Shown piece by piece: positions 1 through 10,955 of a stretch of 64,000 bases of DNA. The notes under the pieces are model-generated. The model was not told the origin of the DNA. It made no database searches and saw only the letters and a program-made list of their open reading frames with translations. Position numbers and translations under genes: made by a program. The DNA is taken from NCBI GenBank assembly GCA_028752905.1, contig JAQNBH010000006.1, forward strand, positions 27,807,008 through 27,871,007, given 5' to 3'. The DNA is from Cladorhizidae sp. MBARI D1340-BT2. Its lineage: Eukaryota > Porifera > Demospongiae > Poecilosclerida > Cladorhizidae. Numbering within the stretch: position 1 is the stretch's first letter; each line of letters opens with the position of its first letter.

Positions 1-1519
1 GGTTTCTTTTGTGTCCCTTGTACCTGAGTGTCCTGCTTGTCATCAGCATTTTGGGTTCTACCTTGAGCAGAGGAAGAGGAGTATGCAGAATAATTTTTAT
101 TGTAGATAGGGACAGGTGTGTACCCTTGTTGTGACAATGGCTATTTTTATTTCCGGTTTGCGTTTTATATCTTGTTGTATTAAGGGGGACCCTGACTGTG
201 TTTTTATTTTTATTTATTTATTATTATTATTTAACTTACTCATACTATAGTTAAACAGTGAATCTTTCACTTTGTAAAGTTTCAGAAGATTTGGTTATTT
301 AATTATGAAGTTATCATAATTTTTATACACACCACTCCAAAGATTCATCTCAAGAGAAGGGCCCACCATAAGCCGGTGTCGTGCCATATTTGTCCCACTG
401 CCATATTTGTCCCTTTAGCTACACCGTGCAAGCGCAGCCTCACAAAATTAATAAACCACGCATAAATAAAGTCAGCTGCCAAATTTGTCCCTCGTGTGGA
501 GATGAATTGGTATGGTGAGGACAGAGAAGGACCCTGAAGTATATCTGCGGAAGATCGAATATTTTCTTAAGAATGGAAAATACAGTTGTGACACGAGTGC
601 GAAGAAGCAGAGTGGGAAAAAAAAAAGAATTGACACCTCTTGGTATGTTAATCTTTATCCAAATCATTGGCATTCAGATAACATAAGTATGCAGAACAAA
701 TGCCAACATTGTACAAATACAAACATTCTATCCTGTGTGCACTTTAAGACGTGACAACAAAGAGGTTCTGTAAATCACATCTACTTCTCACAAATTAGCA
801 AGTTCCTCTGTACCCAATAGTTCATTGTGTTAATAATTATGGCACTTTTTTGTTATTCAGCTGTGACTAAATTACAAATCAATGTCAATTAAAATCAATG
901 TCAAGTTAATGGTCGGAAAATTTGATAGTAGTAAGCTCGACCAGCAATAAATAAATACGATAATCTTTCTGTAAGTCAGCTTATAATTCTCAAGTCACGT
1001 ACCTACTCGCAACCCCTTCTGCTCTCGACAACTTCGACGGTAACACCTCCATCTGTCTCCTTTGTCACAAAGTCATTGCGTGGTTGTTGCTGCAATAACG
1101 GGGTTTGTGGAGTACCCACTGCTATTGAAGGAAATTGACGCTAGCAGCCTTATCTGGGATAAGGTTTGACAAGTTCAGAAAATTTATTTTCGATCTGGAC
1201 ATTCAAAACACAAACCATTGGGGGAGGGAGAATAAGAATAACATTTGATTCATTCAAAACATTTGTGGCGGGGGAATAACAAACGAGTGCCATAATTATT
1301 TATACAAAGCCTTGATAATTATAAGTACTAATCCAAAAAAACAAGCATGAGTTTTCCCGACCTTCCAGCCAGCCATATCCGCCCCATTTTTTACCCATCC
1401 ACACCCTATCATGACTATCGCCACCACCATCAGAGTAATGAGAGAATTTTTTTCTCTCAAAATCAACTTTCAATGAGTTTTCTCGACCTCCCAGACATTT
1501 GCATTATTAAAGATTTTTT
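1..1519. other. AT-rich non-coding stretch
   Basis: I see no recognisable protein domain, RNA gene or repeat structure here on either strand. The open frames are short and of low complexity. Confidence 0.5.
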
Positions 1520-1562
1520 CAGTAGTAGTAGTAGTATTAGTAGAGTATTAGTAGTAGTAGTA
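1520..1562. repeat. AGT trinucleotide microsatellite
   Basis: Interrupted run of AGT units, directly visible. There are two pure blocks separated by ATT-containing interruptions. Confidence 0.85.
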
Positions 1563-1816
1563 ACAATCCGCTCTGGCTGAAATTCAGTCCTGACCTGTAT
1601 TTTGTACCTCTGACCCTCTGACCACAGTGTCATTGGGACACTGATATCATCTACCTGGAGAGGTTTTATGGGAAATTCCAAGATGTATTTATTCTGTATT
1701 TAAATATTTAAAAACTTCATTTTAAAAAATATTAATATATTGTAGTTGAAAGAATGTCTTATACCTAACCCACAATGAACCATCCAAATGGACAGTTAAG
1801 TGGCTGGTCTTTTTCT

Positions 1817-1938
1817 CTAGTGATGAACATCAGATGCTATTACGTGAGGCCCATGACGTCAATGGTGCTCACCATGGGCAAAAGCGTACCTTAGCACGAC
1901 TGACCACAGGATTAATACTGGACTACTATGGTTGTTAG
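1817..1938 (+). pseudogene. Integrase zinc-binding (H2C2-type) fragment
   Basis: A frame of about 40 residues reads as the start of an integrase zinc-binding domain: REAHDVNGAHHGQKRTLARL, then ILDYYG, then a stop. This fits the family pattern of a first His, a GxHxG with a second His about ten residues later, a KT/RT-like turn and a YYW-like stretch before two cysteines. Only the first cysteine-like position is present before the stop, and no DDE core follows. It begins just after a pyrimidine-rich CTCTAG that could be a splice acceptor. It is either a retroelement scrap (Ty3/gypsy) or an exon of a Ginger/KRBA2-like integrase gene; too short to decide. Confidence 0.55.
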
Positions 1939-2534
1939 TTGGGTAAGAATAGTTTAGTGCACAGCATCTATAATTAAAATGTCAACATGGATGTGCAAGT
2001 GATGATGAGGCTTTAAATACACATCAATCTCACTGGTTGTAAGAAATAAGATAAATAATGCGGGGAAAAGTACTCATACCATATTATGAGCAGTGAGCAT
2101 TATATTTTGTTCGCAATTTTAAAGCTTAATTAAGAAATTCGTAAATCGTGTAACAAAATTAACATTACTGTATTGATTCTACTTATTTGTTAATTGAAGT
2201 TGAAATTTATTATATCACATTGATGCTGAATAGTATTGTAACCATATAGCTAATAATATGTTACTTTTTATACCTTTAGCTAAGCACTTGTCACAGGTGC
2301 CAGAAGATGCAGATGATCAAGACGATTGCACCTGAGTTACATCCCATTAAAGTTTTGAGCAGGTAACTAAGTTACTATGACCAAGTTTACTGAGCAATGA
2401 TGTGCAAATGATAGAAAAGATGCCCATTGGAAATACTTTAGCCCCAATATATGATAGCTAGACATTGTCATAATAATATATATATATATATATATACAAG
2501 TAATACGTAACAAAACTTAAAATGACAGGTAGAC
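1939..2534. other. AT-rich stretch with a short TA microsatellite
   Basis: No gene seen. A run of about ten TA units lies at roughly 2476-2496. Confidence 0.6.
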
Positions 2535-2891
2535 TTGGCTTTGATATTGTGCTGTCATAACAATCACTCCATTACTGCCTCCACACAACACAAGTGACCT
2601 CACAAATAATAATAAACTTCAGCAATAATAATATATTCTTGGACTATATTACTGCCTCCACAACCACAAGGGACGTCAAAAATATGATAAAATCCAGATT
2701 ACTCTAACATAAGGTATGAAGAGATTTATAGCTTCGTTTTGCAAGAAAATGTGCTGCTATATAGCATCAGTTATTTATCACAATTTTGCTGTGCCTTCTG
2801 GAGGCAGTAATGTAGGTGTTTATGAGGTCCCTTATGGTAGTGTGGAGGCAATAATGGAGTGATTGTTATGACAGCACAATATCAAAGCCAA
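2535..2891. mobile_element. MITE-like element with 52-base terminal inverted repeats
   Basis: The first 52 bases (2535-2586, starting TTGGCTTTGATATTGTGCTG) are the reverse complement of the last 52 (2840-2891), with one mismatch. A second, shorter and weaker inverted pair carrying the TACTGCCTCCACA motif lies inside. The interior has no coding potential and no clear target-site duplication is visible, so superfamily is unassigned. Size (357 bases) and structure fit a miniature inverted-repeat element. Confidence 0.8.
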
Positions 2892-3361
2892 CCCTATATG
2901 TCCTTTTATTTAGTAAAGTTTTTTTTCCATATCACTATAATTATTATTTTAAAGCTTTCGTGAATTGGAATATTATATAGAAGGGGGGAAAAGTACGGAA
3001 ATCCCACCGGAAATACGGGGGAAATGGCAATTTGGTATGGAAAATGACAGTGGTTACTTGGCAGCTCGGCGGTAGTTGCATGATTTAAACTTCTGTTAGG
3101 CTCAAAAATCATTTGCTATTTGTTTAGGAAACATTTGGGCAGCTGTTGTCTCGAGTAGAACAAGAGTGCTGCAGTAAGGCCTGTAGACAAGGTGAAAATT
3201 GAAGATGGGATAAATTAAATTTAAATTGTTCTGCCACCCACCCGGGTCAATATTTCTGCCCGAGCACAATTTTTTTTACTAGGTATGGCCTTAGTTTGTA
3301 TGTTTGAAATCTTTATGGCACAGTGGTATATAGTGTAGGGACTCCCACCTGAACACTCGGG
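2892..3361. other. Non-coding stretch
   Basis: No gene, RNA or repeat recognised. Confidence 0.5.
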
Positions 3362-3485
3362 TTTCTTTTTCTCCCCGTTCTTTTTCTCCCGATTCTTTTT
3401 CTCCCCATTCTTTTTCCCCCCATTCTTTTTCCCCCCATTCTTTTCCCCCCCATTCTTTTTCCCCCCATTCTTTTTCCCCCTCATC
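3362..3485. repeat. 15-base pyrimidine minisatellite (CATTCTTTTTCCCCC)
   Basis: About eight tandem units of roughly 15 bases, pure pyrimidine except one purine per unit. The tract continues to about 3680 as irregular T/C-rich DNA. One strand is therefore almost all pyrimidine for over 300 bases, which favours triplex-type structure. Confidence 0.85.
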
Positions 3486-3888
3486 TTTTGGGTTTTTTTC
3501 ACCACTTCCTTTTTCTTTTGTTTCTTTTAATTCCCCCTTTTTTCTATCTTTTATTTCCTTTTTTTTCTTCCAAATCTTTTTATGTTCTTCTTTCTTTTAT
3601 TTTTTGCCCCTTCTCTCTTATTTATTTTTCCCTTTTCTTTCCTTCCCCTCCCAATTTATTTTACATTTTTTCATCTCTCAAGTTTGGTTGTGTCTCTTAC
3701 AACATGCAACCCCCCCCCCAAAAAGAAAGGATATATATATGTGTTTTTAGTCCACTGAAATGCCTCCCTTACAAAAATCCTTGAGAGAATGTTGTTATTA
3801 TTATTAAAATGATTAAAAGTATAGAAATAGGACATTTTTACCTGACGAGTATAGTTCCTTACCACTACTGCATATTCTGTTGCCATAG

Positions 3889-5990
3889 AGAATGAGATCG
3901 ATGGTGCAACATTTTGTGATCTGACAGAAGACGATGTCAAGGGAATTATAAAGCCATTGGGAGCAGTGAAAAGATTGATTCGTATTCAAAAAAAGTATTA
4001 TCTCATCTCCAACTATAACTGTAAGTTGACTTAGCAATTCTTACAGCTGTGCAGAAGAATTTCTTGCTTATTTTTTTAATTTGTATTCAGGTTTCCAGTA
4101 TGCCTGAATATAACTCACAATTTTCTTCCGCAAATACTCCATCTACTTTACCAGCCTCACTGGCATCATCTCCAAGCTATCAAGATCATGATACAGTATC
4201 TCTGTCATCAGAAAATAGTGGATCTTCAGCAGTATTAAGAAATGATTTCTCTATTCCGATGATGTGGAAGCCTAATATTATGGCTACCATTGCTGAAAAG
4301 AGATTACCGGATATAAGAAATGAAATCGTTCGAGACCTTGTTACCGCTATGTAGAAAGGCCAAATCCAGCTGCTGTCACAAAAATTGCAAAAATGTTAGT
4401 AGAGAAATATCCATTCTGGCTGATTCTATGACAGGATCTGGGTATACTGCTTCTGTAAGTACATAGTAACATTGTTGATGTATATATGCCTTATAAGTAT
4501 TCATCTACCGTGTAATTTTTTCCCCTTCAGGGATCATGGGTAAAAAAAGTCAAGGACAGTGTGTATAATGTTGAAAATGGCCGAAAAAGGAAAGCAGCTA
4601 ACTCTCCAATGGATAAACCAAGCAAACGTGGTCGGCCAAAGCGAGCGATTAACCTGCAGTCTAGGTATCCATCCTTTCATCCTCGTGGAGATGAAACTGC
4701 TGAGCAACAACAACATGTTCAAGCTCTCACAAAGGAGGTGGAGAAGGAGAATCCTAGAAATGATGTCATTATTTTACCTCTGAATAAGTTAACATTTTAT
4801 TCACATAGGCAATATTTGTTAGAGAGCAATGGCTCCGTACTCACCAAGCTCAAGAAGTTTCCGGCTCTGAGGATCCCATCTGTGGTATGTTGGTATGTTT
4901 GTGTTGAGTATATATACAAAAGTATTATATAAATTAACCTAACACAACTAAAACTCCTTGACTATGTTGATATATTGAAGAGTGTATGTAACAAATGCTT
5001 GTGCTATACATGTATTCTGCTAGTGGCTTCTGTTACATAAAGATACAAGGTCACCTTTAACTTGCATCTTGAATTTATTGCTTTTCTATCAACAGATTGA
5101 ACAAGAGCTTGAGTTAGTCATTGGTAAGCAAGCAAGGACTTCAAGGGTCTTTTAGTGTTGAGTGGACCCAAAAGTGGGTACCTGATATCATCACATACTG
5201 CAAGGGGCTAAAGAGACGTGATATCAGAGAGATATTGACAGATATTGAAAAAGGTATCCTGTAAACAGAATAAAAATTAATAGTTTTGGACTTAGAATGT
5301 GATCATTCATTCATGTGAAAGTTGAATCTACTATATGCTGAATAGTGTACATTCTTGAATACACATGCTATAGTTCAAAAAGCACTGTGTCCCTTATATT
5401 CAGAAATTATATCTTGCAATTGCAACTAGTTGTTGACTCAATCTGGTGACAGTATTTATGGAATATGTAATGTTCTTGTCAATTTTGTGGACAATACGAT
5501 CATGAAATGATTTATCCCCCCAAAAATGTTACCGTGACAGTTCTGAACACAAAAGTCCTGGACCACAGCTCAAAGTGTCCCCCTCGTACATGCACCTGTT
5601 CATGGATAGGGGGCAGTAATTTATGGTGCTACGTATACATAATAAATTTATGTTTATCATTTTATAACAGATGGTGAACTGCAAAACCGAGCTCTGAAAT
5701 TGCTCATTCAGCTGCTTTGTGTGCAGCCAAAAAAGAGTGAAGGAGACCTGTTTGCTCGATTTGAGGTAAAGTCCACAGTTGTTTCAAATGATGAACAATG
5801 TATTTATTTAAATAATGGAATATTGTACCCACAGATGTCTGATGTGCGAGAGACTGTGGCAGCTGCTCCTCCCACTCGTTCCACACCATGGATTGGAGAA
5901 TTTATGGTAGAGGATGGAGATTCGGTGTATTTCATTTTTATTGAACAGGAGGTTTTCGAATTCTTTCTCCAAGTCTCTCTTTCTCCAAGT
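3889..5990 (+). pseudogene. SAM-domain, SAMD3-like gene, multi-exon, frameshifted
   Basis: Six exon-like blocks with GT/AG borders: 3889-4020, 4047-4454, 4531-4884, 5096-5253, 5671-5765 and 5835 to about 5990. Block 1 is the second half of a SAM domain (CDLTEDDVKGIIKPLGAVKR), a protein-protein interaction fold. Block 2 carries WKPNIMATIAEKRLPDIRNE and YVERPNPAAVTKIAKMLVEK, followed in another frame by LADSMTGSGY. Block 3 reads GSWVKKVKDSVYNVENGRKR and a basic linker. Later blocks include WVPDIITYCKGLKRRDIREI and TPWIGEFMVEDGDSVYFIF. This order matches the SAMD3-like proteins of animals (N-terminal SAM, long helical C-terminal region, function not well defined). Three frame breaks are needed: near 4352, near 4413 and near 5140. 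The N-terminal half of the SAM domain is not found upstream. I therefore call it a decayed copy. Such genes are often multicopy in aquatic invertebrates, so an intact paralogue probably exists elsewhere. Confidence 0.7.
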
Positions 5991-6139
5991 CACTCTTTCT
6001 ATGGTTTTCTCTTGTTTTTAATGCCATTTTTTCGAGTTGTGAATTTTTCTCATCTTTTCTGTCCTAATTCATGTGCTGACTATTTTTGTTTTGATTCTTT
6101 GCCTTGTCATTGACATGATGAATTTAGCACAATTATATC

Positions 6140-6560
6140 TTAGCTTGTTATAATCACTAATAGGAATGATTTAATTCAACATGTGGTTTTGTATGGTAAC
6201 CAGCCAGAAGTCATAACTAATAATTGTATTAAAATAAGGATTAATGGTTGGTTATAATAATAATAATGACCATTATGTGGTTCTTAAACAACAGTTCCAA
6301 TAGTTAAAATAACTATTATTAATTAATTAATTAACATTGTGGTTTGTATGGTAACTAGTTTGTGGTTCTTAGAACAGCCAGTTGAAATTGTTAAAATAAC
6401 TATTAATTCCATTTTGGGGGTTCTTAGGACACTAATTTGAAATTTTTAAATTAACTAATTATTATAATTAATTAACCATTATGTAGTTCTTAGGTTAACC
6501 AGGTTGAAGTTGTTAAAGTAACTATAAAGTAATGATGAATTAATTGTTTATAGTAGTTGA
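6140..6560. repeat. Degenerate tandem repeat, about 75-80 base unit
   Basis: Four to five diverged units share TGTGGTTCTTA, then AACCAG, then GTTAAAATAACTATTAATTAATT. No coding sequence is present. Confidence 0.6.
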
Positions 6561-7121
6561 AACTAATATTATTAATTGTTACTTTAACCATTGATTATTA
6601 GTACTATATATAATATTAATATAGTTATATTCACAAACATTATTTCTGTAAAATTAAAATTAACTAGTTAATATATCCAGTAAAATTAACAATTTTATTG
6701 GTTACCTCAGTTGCACCATTTTTTTAAGTTGTTTTAAGTAAACAGTTTTTGCAGTGCATCCTTGTTGCAGCTACATATGTTTAGTGAGGTCACCTAACTC
6801 TTACACTGCGTTTGTCATGGCATTGTGACACAATAATCCACCCCACGTATGCGTGTCACAGCTCCTGTGACAAGCAATTTACTGCTGGAAGTGCGTGTGT
6901 CCCAGCCTCTGTGACATGATATTTCTTGTTGCATAGCCCCGTGGATCGTCTGTTTTATACTCTGTACTTACTAGGTAAGGTTGATGGGTTATAAACAAAC
7001 TTGGAAATGCATCATCTCTATGAATAAAAAACAAAACAAAAACAGGCGTTTTATTTCTTGGTTCATTGACAGCTGCAAATAAGAAACATGGTGTGTATTT
7101 ATATCCAAAATAAACACAAAT
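6561..7121. other. Stretch with repeated TGTCACA/TGTGACA motifs, no gene
   Basis: Between 6800 and 6930 several TGTGACA and TGTCACA words occur in both orientations. This could be the left end of the piggyBac-like remnant that follows, but I could not find a TTAA-bounded terminus. Confidence 0.4.
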
Positions 7122-7697
7122 ATGGATCTGCAGGCAGTATTGGAGTCTCTTTCTGATCTTGAGAATGACTTTGAAATTGACTGAACTAGATGATGTGAAA
7201 GAAGATGAACTAGATGTTATTGGAAGAAGATGAACTAGATGATGTGGAAGAAGATGGCCTGGAGTATGCGCTCCCTGAAGAAATGGAAGATGCTAATGGC
7301 AGCAGTAGTGTAGATGAGACTGATGGGGAAATGGATGTGGAAACTGGCCATACGAGTGGAAATTCTTCAAGAGGGCTTGTCAGGTGGAAAGAAGTTGACA
7401 ACATTATGAGCCCCACCTAGTGTTGTACACAGACACTCCTGGTTCAAATTTGCCAGATGATGATATTGAGCACAAGGATTTCTTCACCCTGTTTATTGCA
7501 GATGAGGTTTTTGACCAAGTAGTGCATGAAACAAATATTTATGTACAAATTCTTATTGTAAATATGCCACTTACGGTTCTCTCAGGCTCAGTGTAACTAC
7601 TGTCAGACTTGCCTACCACCCACCTCTACATCCAGAAGAGTGCTTCAAAGAGTACCTCACAGCCAAGATTCTGAAGAAACCAAGAGCAACACAGTGA
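7122..7697 (+). pseudogene. piggyBac-like transposase, internally deleted
   Basis: The block starts at an ATG (MDLQAVLESLSDLENDFEID, then a stop) and continues as the acidic region usual at the N-terminus of piggyBac/PGBD proteins. About 7440-7552 reads LPDDDIEHKDFFTLFIADEV and then VHETNIYV, the standard opening of the piggyBac domain. The DDE core is absent. The sequence passes directly to VRLAYHPPLHPEECFKEYLT (about 7600-7670), which resembles the C-terminal cysteine-rich end of piggyBac transposases (normally a HP-x-CFxxYHT pattern) and stops at 7697. A full protein is about 550-600 residues; here roughly 400 central residues are missing. At least two frame breaks occur. It is a non-coding derivative. 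Confidence 0.65.
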
Positions 7698-8309
7698 ACT
7701 CAAGACTATATTATTCTATATTGTTATTCAATTATCTTCTTACAAAACATTGTACTTGATCTAGCAAGGTATTCAAATGGATTTTTGCTGTTATTTTTGC
7801 TGACAATCTTGTTCTTGTAGCTAGATAGATAGTATTTAGCCAGGTAAAGTTTTAGTAGACAATGTAAAAAAATTGCTCCCACCAATCAAAATTGCCAATC
7901 ATATAGCTACAACACAGCATAGAGACAAATCTAGCATACTTTGCATAGTCTAAGTAGCCGACTAACAAACACAAATAGCGAGAAAGTAGTAGTCTAAACA
8001 AAGGTATAAAATACCAATACCATCAATACGATTTTATATACTATCTATCGAATACTTACAGTTTGCTGAGATAACCAATGTTCCCTGGATGTGTTTCTGT
8101 TGTTTGATCAATTTTAGAGTAGTAAATATGCCGCTAACAACAGACCGTTTCTTCCCCATATGATCGCACAAGGTTTAAAAAAACAATGCTGCACCCAGAT
8201 GATTGCTTCTGGTTTGAGTATAACGCACGTACGATTATTGTGACGTTTTCAATTGACACCACGTAAGTGCTAACAGGTGATGAGCTACAGCTGCAGTAAA
8301 GTGCATACA
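7698..8309. other. Non-coding stretch
   Basis: No recognisable gene or repeat. It may include the right flank of the piggyBac-like remnant, but no terminal repeat was found. Confidence 0.45.
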
Positions 8310-8560
8310 TGTGAATATGTACACAATGCTGGGTAGTTTACTCTTTGCTGTGGCTCTCCTCTCCATGATTGATTCTACCCCACCTCATATAGCATCCCTG
8401 TTTCTCATGCCACATCTGAGGAGCTAGTTGTCTAATAGTTGGTAACTCTAACTTATCATCTTGCATCTCTCTGTTGAAGGCTTCTAATAACTAGGTTTGA
8501 GAGACATCCCCTTGGGACAACTAGTTCTGAGTGGAGGTGGGGCTTGTATAGTGGGAGATT
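8310..8560 (+). repeat. Dispersed repeat, copy A (partner at 49365-49590)
   Basis: Shares long matches in the same orientation with 49365-49590, for example TCCTCTCCATGATTGATTCT and CACCTCATATAGCATCCCTG-like blocks, through TTCTGAGTGGAGG. The copies differ by an internal indel. No coding potential; family unassigned. Confidence 0.75.
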
Positions 8561-9174
8561 TTTTAAAAAGTTCTGTTTCAGTACCCATTCCAAAGCTAAT
8601 GTTACGATGTTGGAGAAATTTGAAACGCAGAATCAATGCATAAAAAACAGACAGATAATGCAAAACAAATACTGTTAGGTTTATACTTCCAATTTTTTAA
8701 TCTTGCACTTTTTAAAAATAAATGTGTGTACACACATTCACACGTACATATGGACTCCAGTTGTTTACAACAAGGTAAATCTAGCGAGTGTATTTTGCCC
8801 CACTTTGTCTTCTTCCCAGATGTAATTTTTTACATCAAGAAGTTTATTGCCAACAGAAGTATTAGTCATTTCTCTTCCTAGCCTTTTGGCCTGTGCCCAC
8901 TAGTGTCTGTCCTTCAGGTCCAGCTCTCAACTTAGTATTAGTAGGTTTGCCTTCTAGTTCATTGCTACTCTGTGTAGCTAAGATGCATTAGACTAAGCTT
9001 GCTATATAGTTTTGTAGAGGTAGGGTTTCCTAAACATAGTGTTAGGCTCATAAAAGAAGCCCCTTTTTAATGCACCTCTAGTAACTAGCAAGTCCTTCCG
9101 TGGAGAGACTTTACAGAGTAGCTTGGCAAGAATTTCCTTAGAAAGGTTGAAGATTTTACATAACAGGACTTGCC
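8561..9174. other. Non-coding stretch
   Basis: Nothing recognised beyond short open frames. Confidence 0.45.
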
Positions 9175-9184
9175 TTAGAAAACT

Positions 9185-9450
9185 TAACTAGTGATAGATT
9201 ATTCCACTAGATGGCCTGAGGCATTTGCACTACGGACAACAGAAAGTGCAGAGAAGCTAACACAAATGTTTACATGGACTGGTGTGCCAGACGAGATCCT
9301 GATGGTCTGCGGCACAAACTTTGTCAGCAAGCTGCTGAAAGAGTTGTATAACTTCTTGGGGTTGAAGGCGATCAAAAGCACTCCTTATCACCCACCCACA
9401 GATGGGATGGTTGAATGATTCAACTCTACATTAAAGGCAATGGTCTATGG
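9185..9450 (+). pseudogene. Ty3/gypsy integrase core fragment (rve)
   Basis: A single frame reads VIDYSTRWPEAFALRTTESA, then GVPDEILMVCGTNFVSKLL, YNFLGLKAIKSTPYHPPTDG and MVE, a stop, then FNSTLKAM. This is the retroelement integrase catalytic core from the DYxTRWPEA block to the E-x-FN block. In the family the middle block is ILTDxGTNF; here it is ILMVCGTNF, so the second catalytic Asp is lost. The third acidic residue (GMVE) remains and is followed at once by a stop. Upstream HHCC and reverse transcriptase are missing. It abuts an LTR-end/primer-site remnant at 9479, so two parts of a retroelement have been brought together. Confidence 0.75.
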
Positions 9451-9478
9451 GTAATATCAGATTTGGTCCTGTCACAAC

Positions 9479-9494
9479 TGGTGGCAGCGGTGGG
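9479..9494 (+). other. Retroelement primer-binding site complementary to tRNA-Leu
   Basis: TGGTGGCAGCGGTGGG is the exact reverse complement of the 3' end of an animal tRNA-Leu (ending CCCACCGCTGCCA plus CCA). It lies two bases after a GTCACA that looks like an LTR end. An ATGGATACCAGAAG-type gag start follows about 45 bases later. The same site, 14 bases long, occurs in the retrotransposon at 32840. Confidence 0.6.
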
Positions 9495-9554
9495 TTTTTT
9501 TTAAACTAGAGAGATAGCTACTATCCTTCACAAGAAGAATGGATACCAGAAGTA

Positions 9555-10048
9555 AGGTAGGTAGGTAGGTAGGTAGGTAGGTAGGTAGGTAGGTAGGTAG
9601 GTAGGTAGGTAGGTAGGTAGGTAGGTAGGTAGGTAGGTAGGTAGGTAGGTAGGTAGGTAGGTAGGTAGGTAGGTAGGTAGGTAGGTAGGTAGGTAGGTAG
9701 GTAGGTAGGTAGGTAGGTAGGTAGGTAGGTAGGTAGGTAGGTAGGTAGGTAGATAGGTAGGTAGGTAGGTAGGTAGGTAGGTAGGTAGGTAGGTAGGTAG
9801 GTAGGTAGGTAGGTAGGTAGGTAGGTAGGTAGGTAGGTAGGTAGGTGGATGGGTAGGTGGATCAGTGGGTGGGTGGATAGGTGGGTGGGTAGGTGGGTGG
9901 ATGGGTGGGTAGGTAGGTAGGTATGTAGAGGTAGGTAGGTAGGTAGGTAGGTAGGTAGGTAGGTAGGTAGGTAGGTAGGTAGGTAGGTAGGTATGTAGGT
10001 AGGTAGGTAGGTAGGTAGGTAGGTAGGTAGGTAGGTAGGTAGGTAGGT
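9555..10048. repeat. Very long GTAG tetranucleotide microsatellite
   Basis: About 120 units of GTAG (TAGG). It is nearly pure from 9555 to about 9844, interrupted by GTGGATGGG-type variants at 9845-9935, then pure again. It begins within the putative gag leader of the retroelement remnant before it. Confidence 0.97.
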
Positions 10049-10089
10049 AAGCAAAATAGAGTTAAAAAGGGGTGATTTCTCATCTAAAG

Positions 10090-10955
10090 CCATTTAAATA
10101 GTATAAACAGTTCCATAATGTTGAAAAGAAAGCTAATGTGCCCATTTCGACAAGAATGAATGATTTCAAACATTATTTTCTCAAAACGCTCTACTTTCGG
10201 TTAAAACAGGATGCAGAGTTTATTTATTATAATTAAATTGGTAAGTGCGCCCGTATGGGCTCAAAAATCAAGGGTTAAAGAGTAGAAATAGAACCATAAT
10301 GTTGAAAAGGAATCTAATGTGCCCATTTTGACAAAAATTAGCGATTTCAGACATTTGTTTCTCAAAACACTCAAAAACGTGTCATTTGGAGCAAAATAGG
10401 GCTTCTTTCATTTAAAAAGACTAGATTTCTCACCAAAAGCTGTTATCTGTCATTTAAAGAGTAGAAACAGTTCCATAATGTTGAAAAGGAAACTAATCTG
10501 CCCAATTTGATGAGAATGAGTGATTTCAGATAGTTTTTCCTTAAAAAGCTTAATTTCTGGCAAAACCGAGCTTTTTTCGTTAAAAAAGTCGAGATTTCTC
10601 ATCTAAGCCGTTTTCTGTCATTTAAAGAGTAGAAACAGTTCTATAATGTTGAAAACAAAACTAATGTGCCGAATTTGACGAGTATGAGCCATTTTAGACA
10701 GTTTTTCCTAAATACGCTCAAAAACATCCCATTTTGAGCAAAACAGAGCTTTTTTCGGTTAAAAGGTTAGATTTCTCACCAAAAGCTCTTTTCTGTTATT
10801 TAAAGAGTAGAAACAGTTCCATAATGTTGAAAAGGAATCTAATCTACCCAATTTGATGAGAATGAGTGATTTCAGATAGTTTTTCCTTAAAAACGTACAA
10901 TTTGGAGCAAAACCGAGCTTCTTTCGGTTAAAAAGTCGTGATTTCTCACTCCAGC
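10090..10955. repeat. Satellite of about 178 bases, five copies
   Basis: The phrase CCATAATGTTGAAAA recurs at 10113, 10294, 10473, 10641 (as CTATAATG) and 10819, giving periods of 181, 179, 168 and 178. Units also share TTTAAAGAGTAGAAACAG and GATTTCTCACCAAAAGC. No coding sequence. Confidence 0.9.

Noticed and set aside
3221..3505. Minus-strand frame of repeated KKNGG
   Set aside because: Translation of the 15-base pyrimidine minisatellite; 15 is a multiple of three, so it stays open by chance.
9521..10093. Long minus-strand frame of repeated Thr-Tyr-Leu-Pro
   Set aside because: Pure translation of the GTAG microsatellite. Because four-base units give the same composition in all frames, the openness is automatic.
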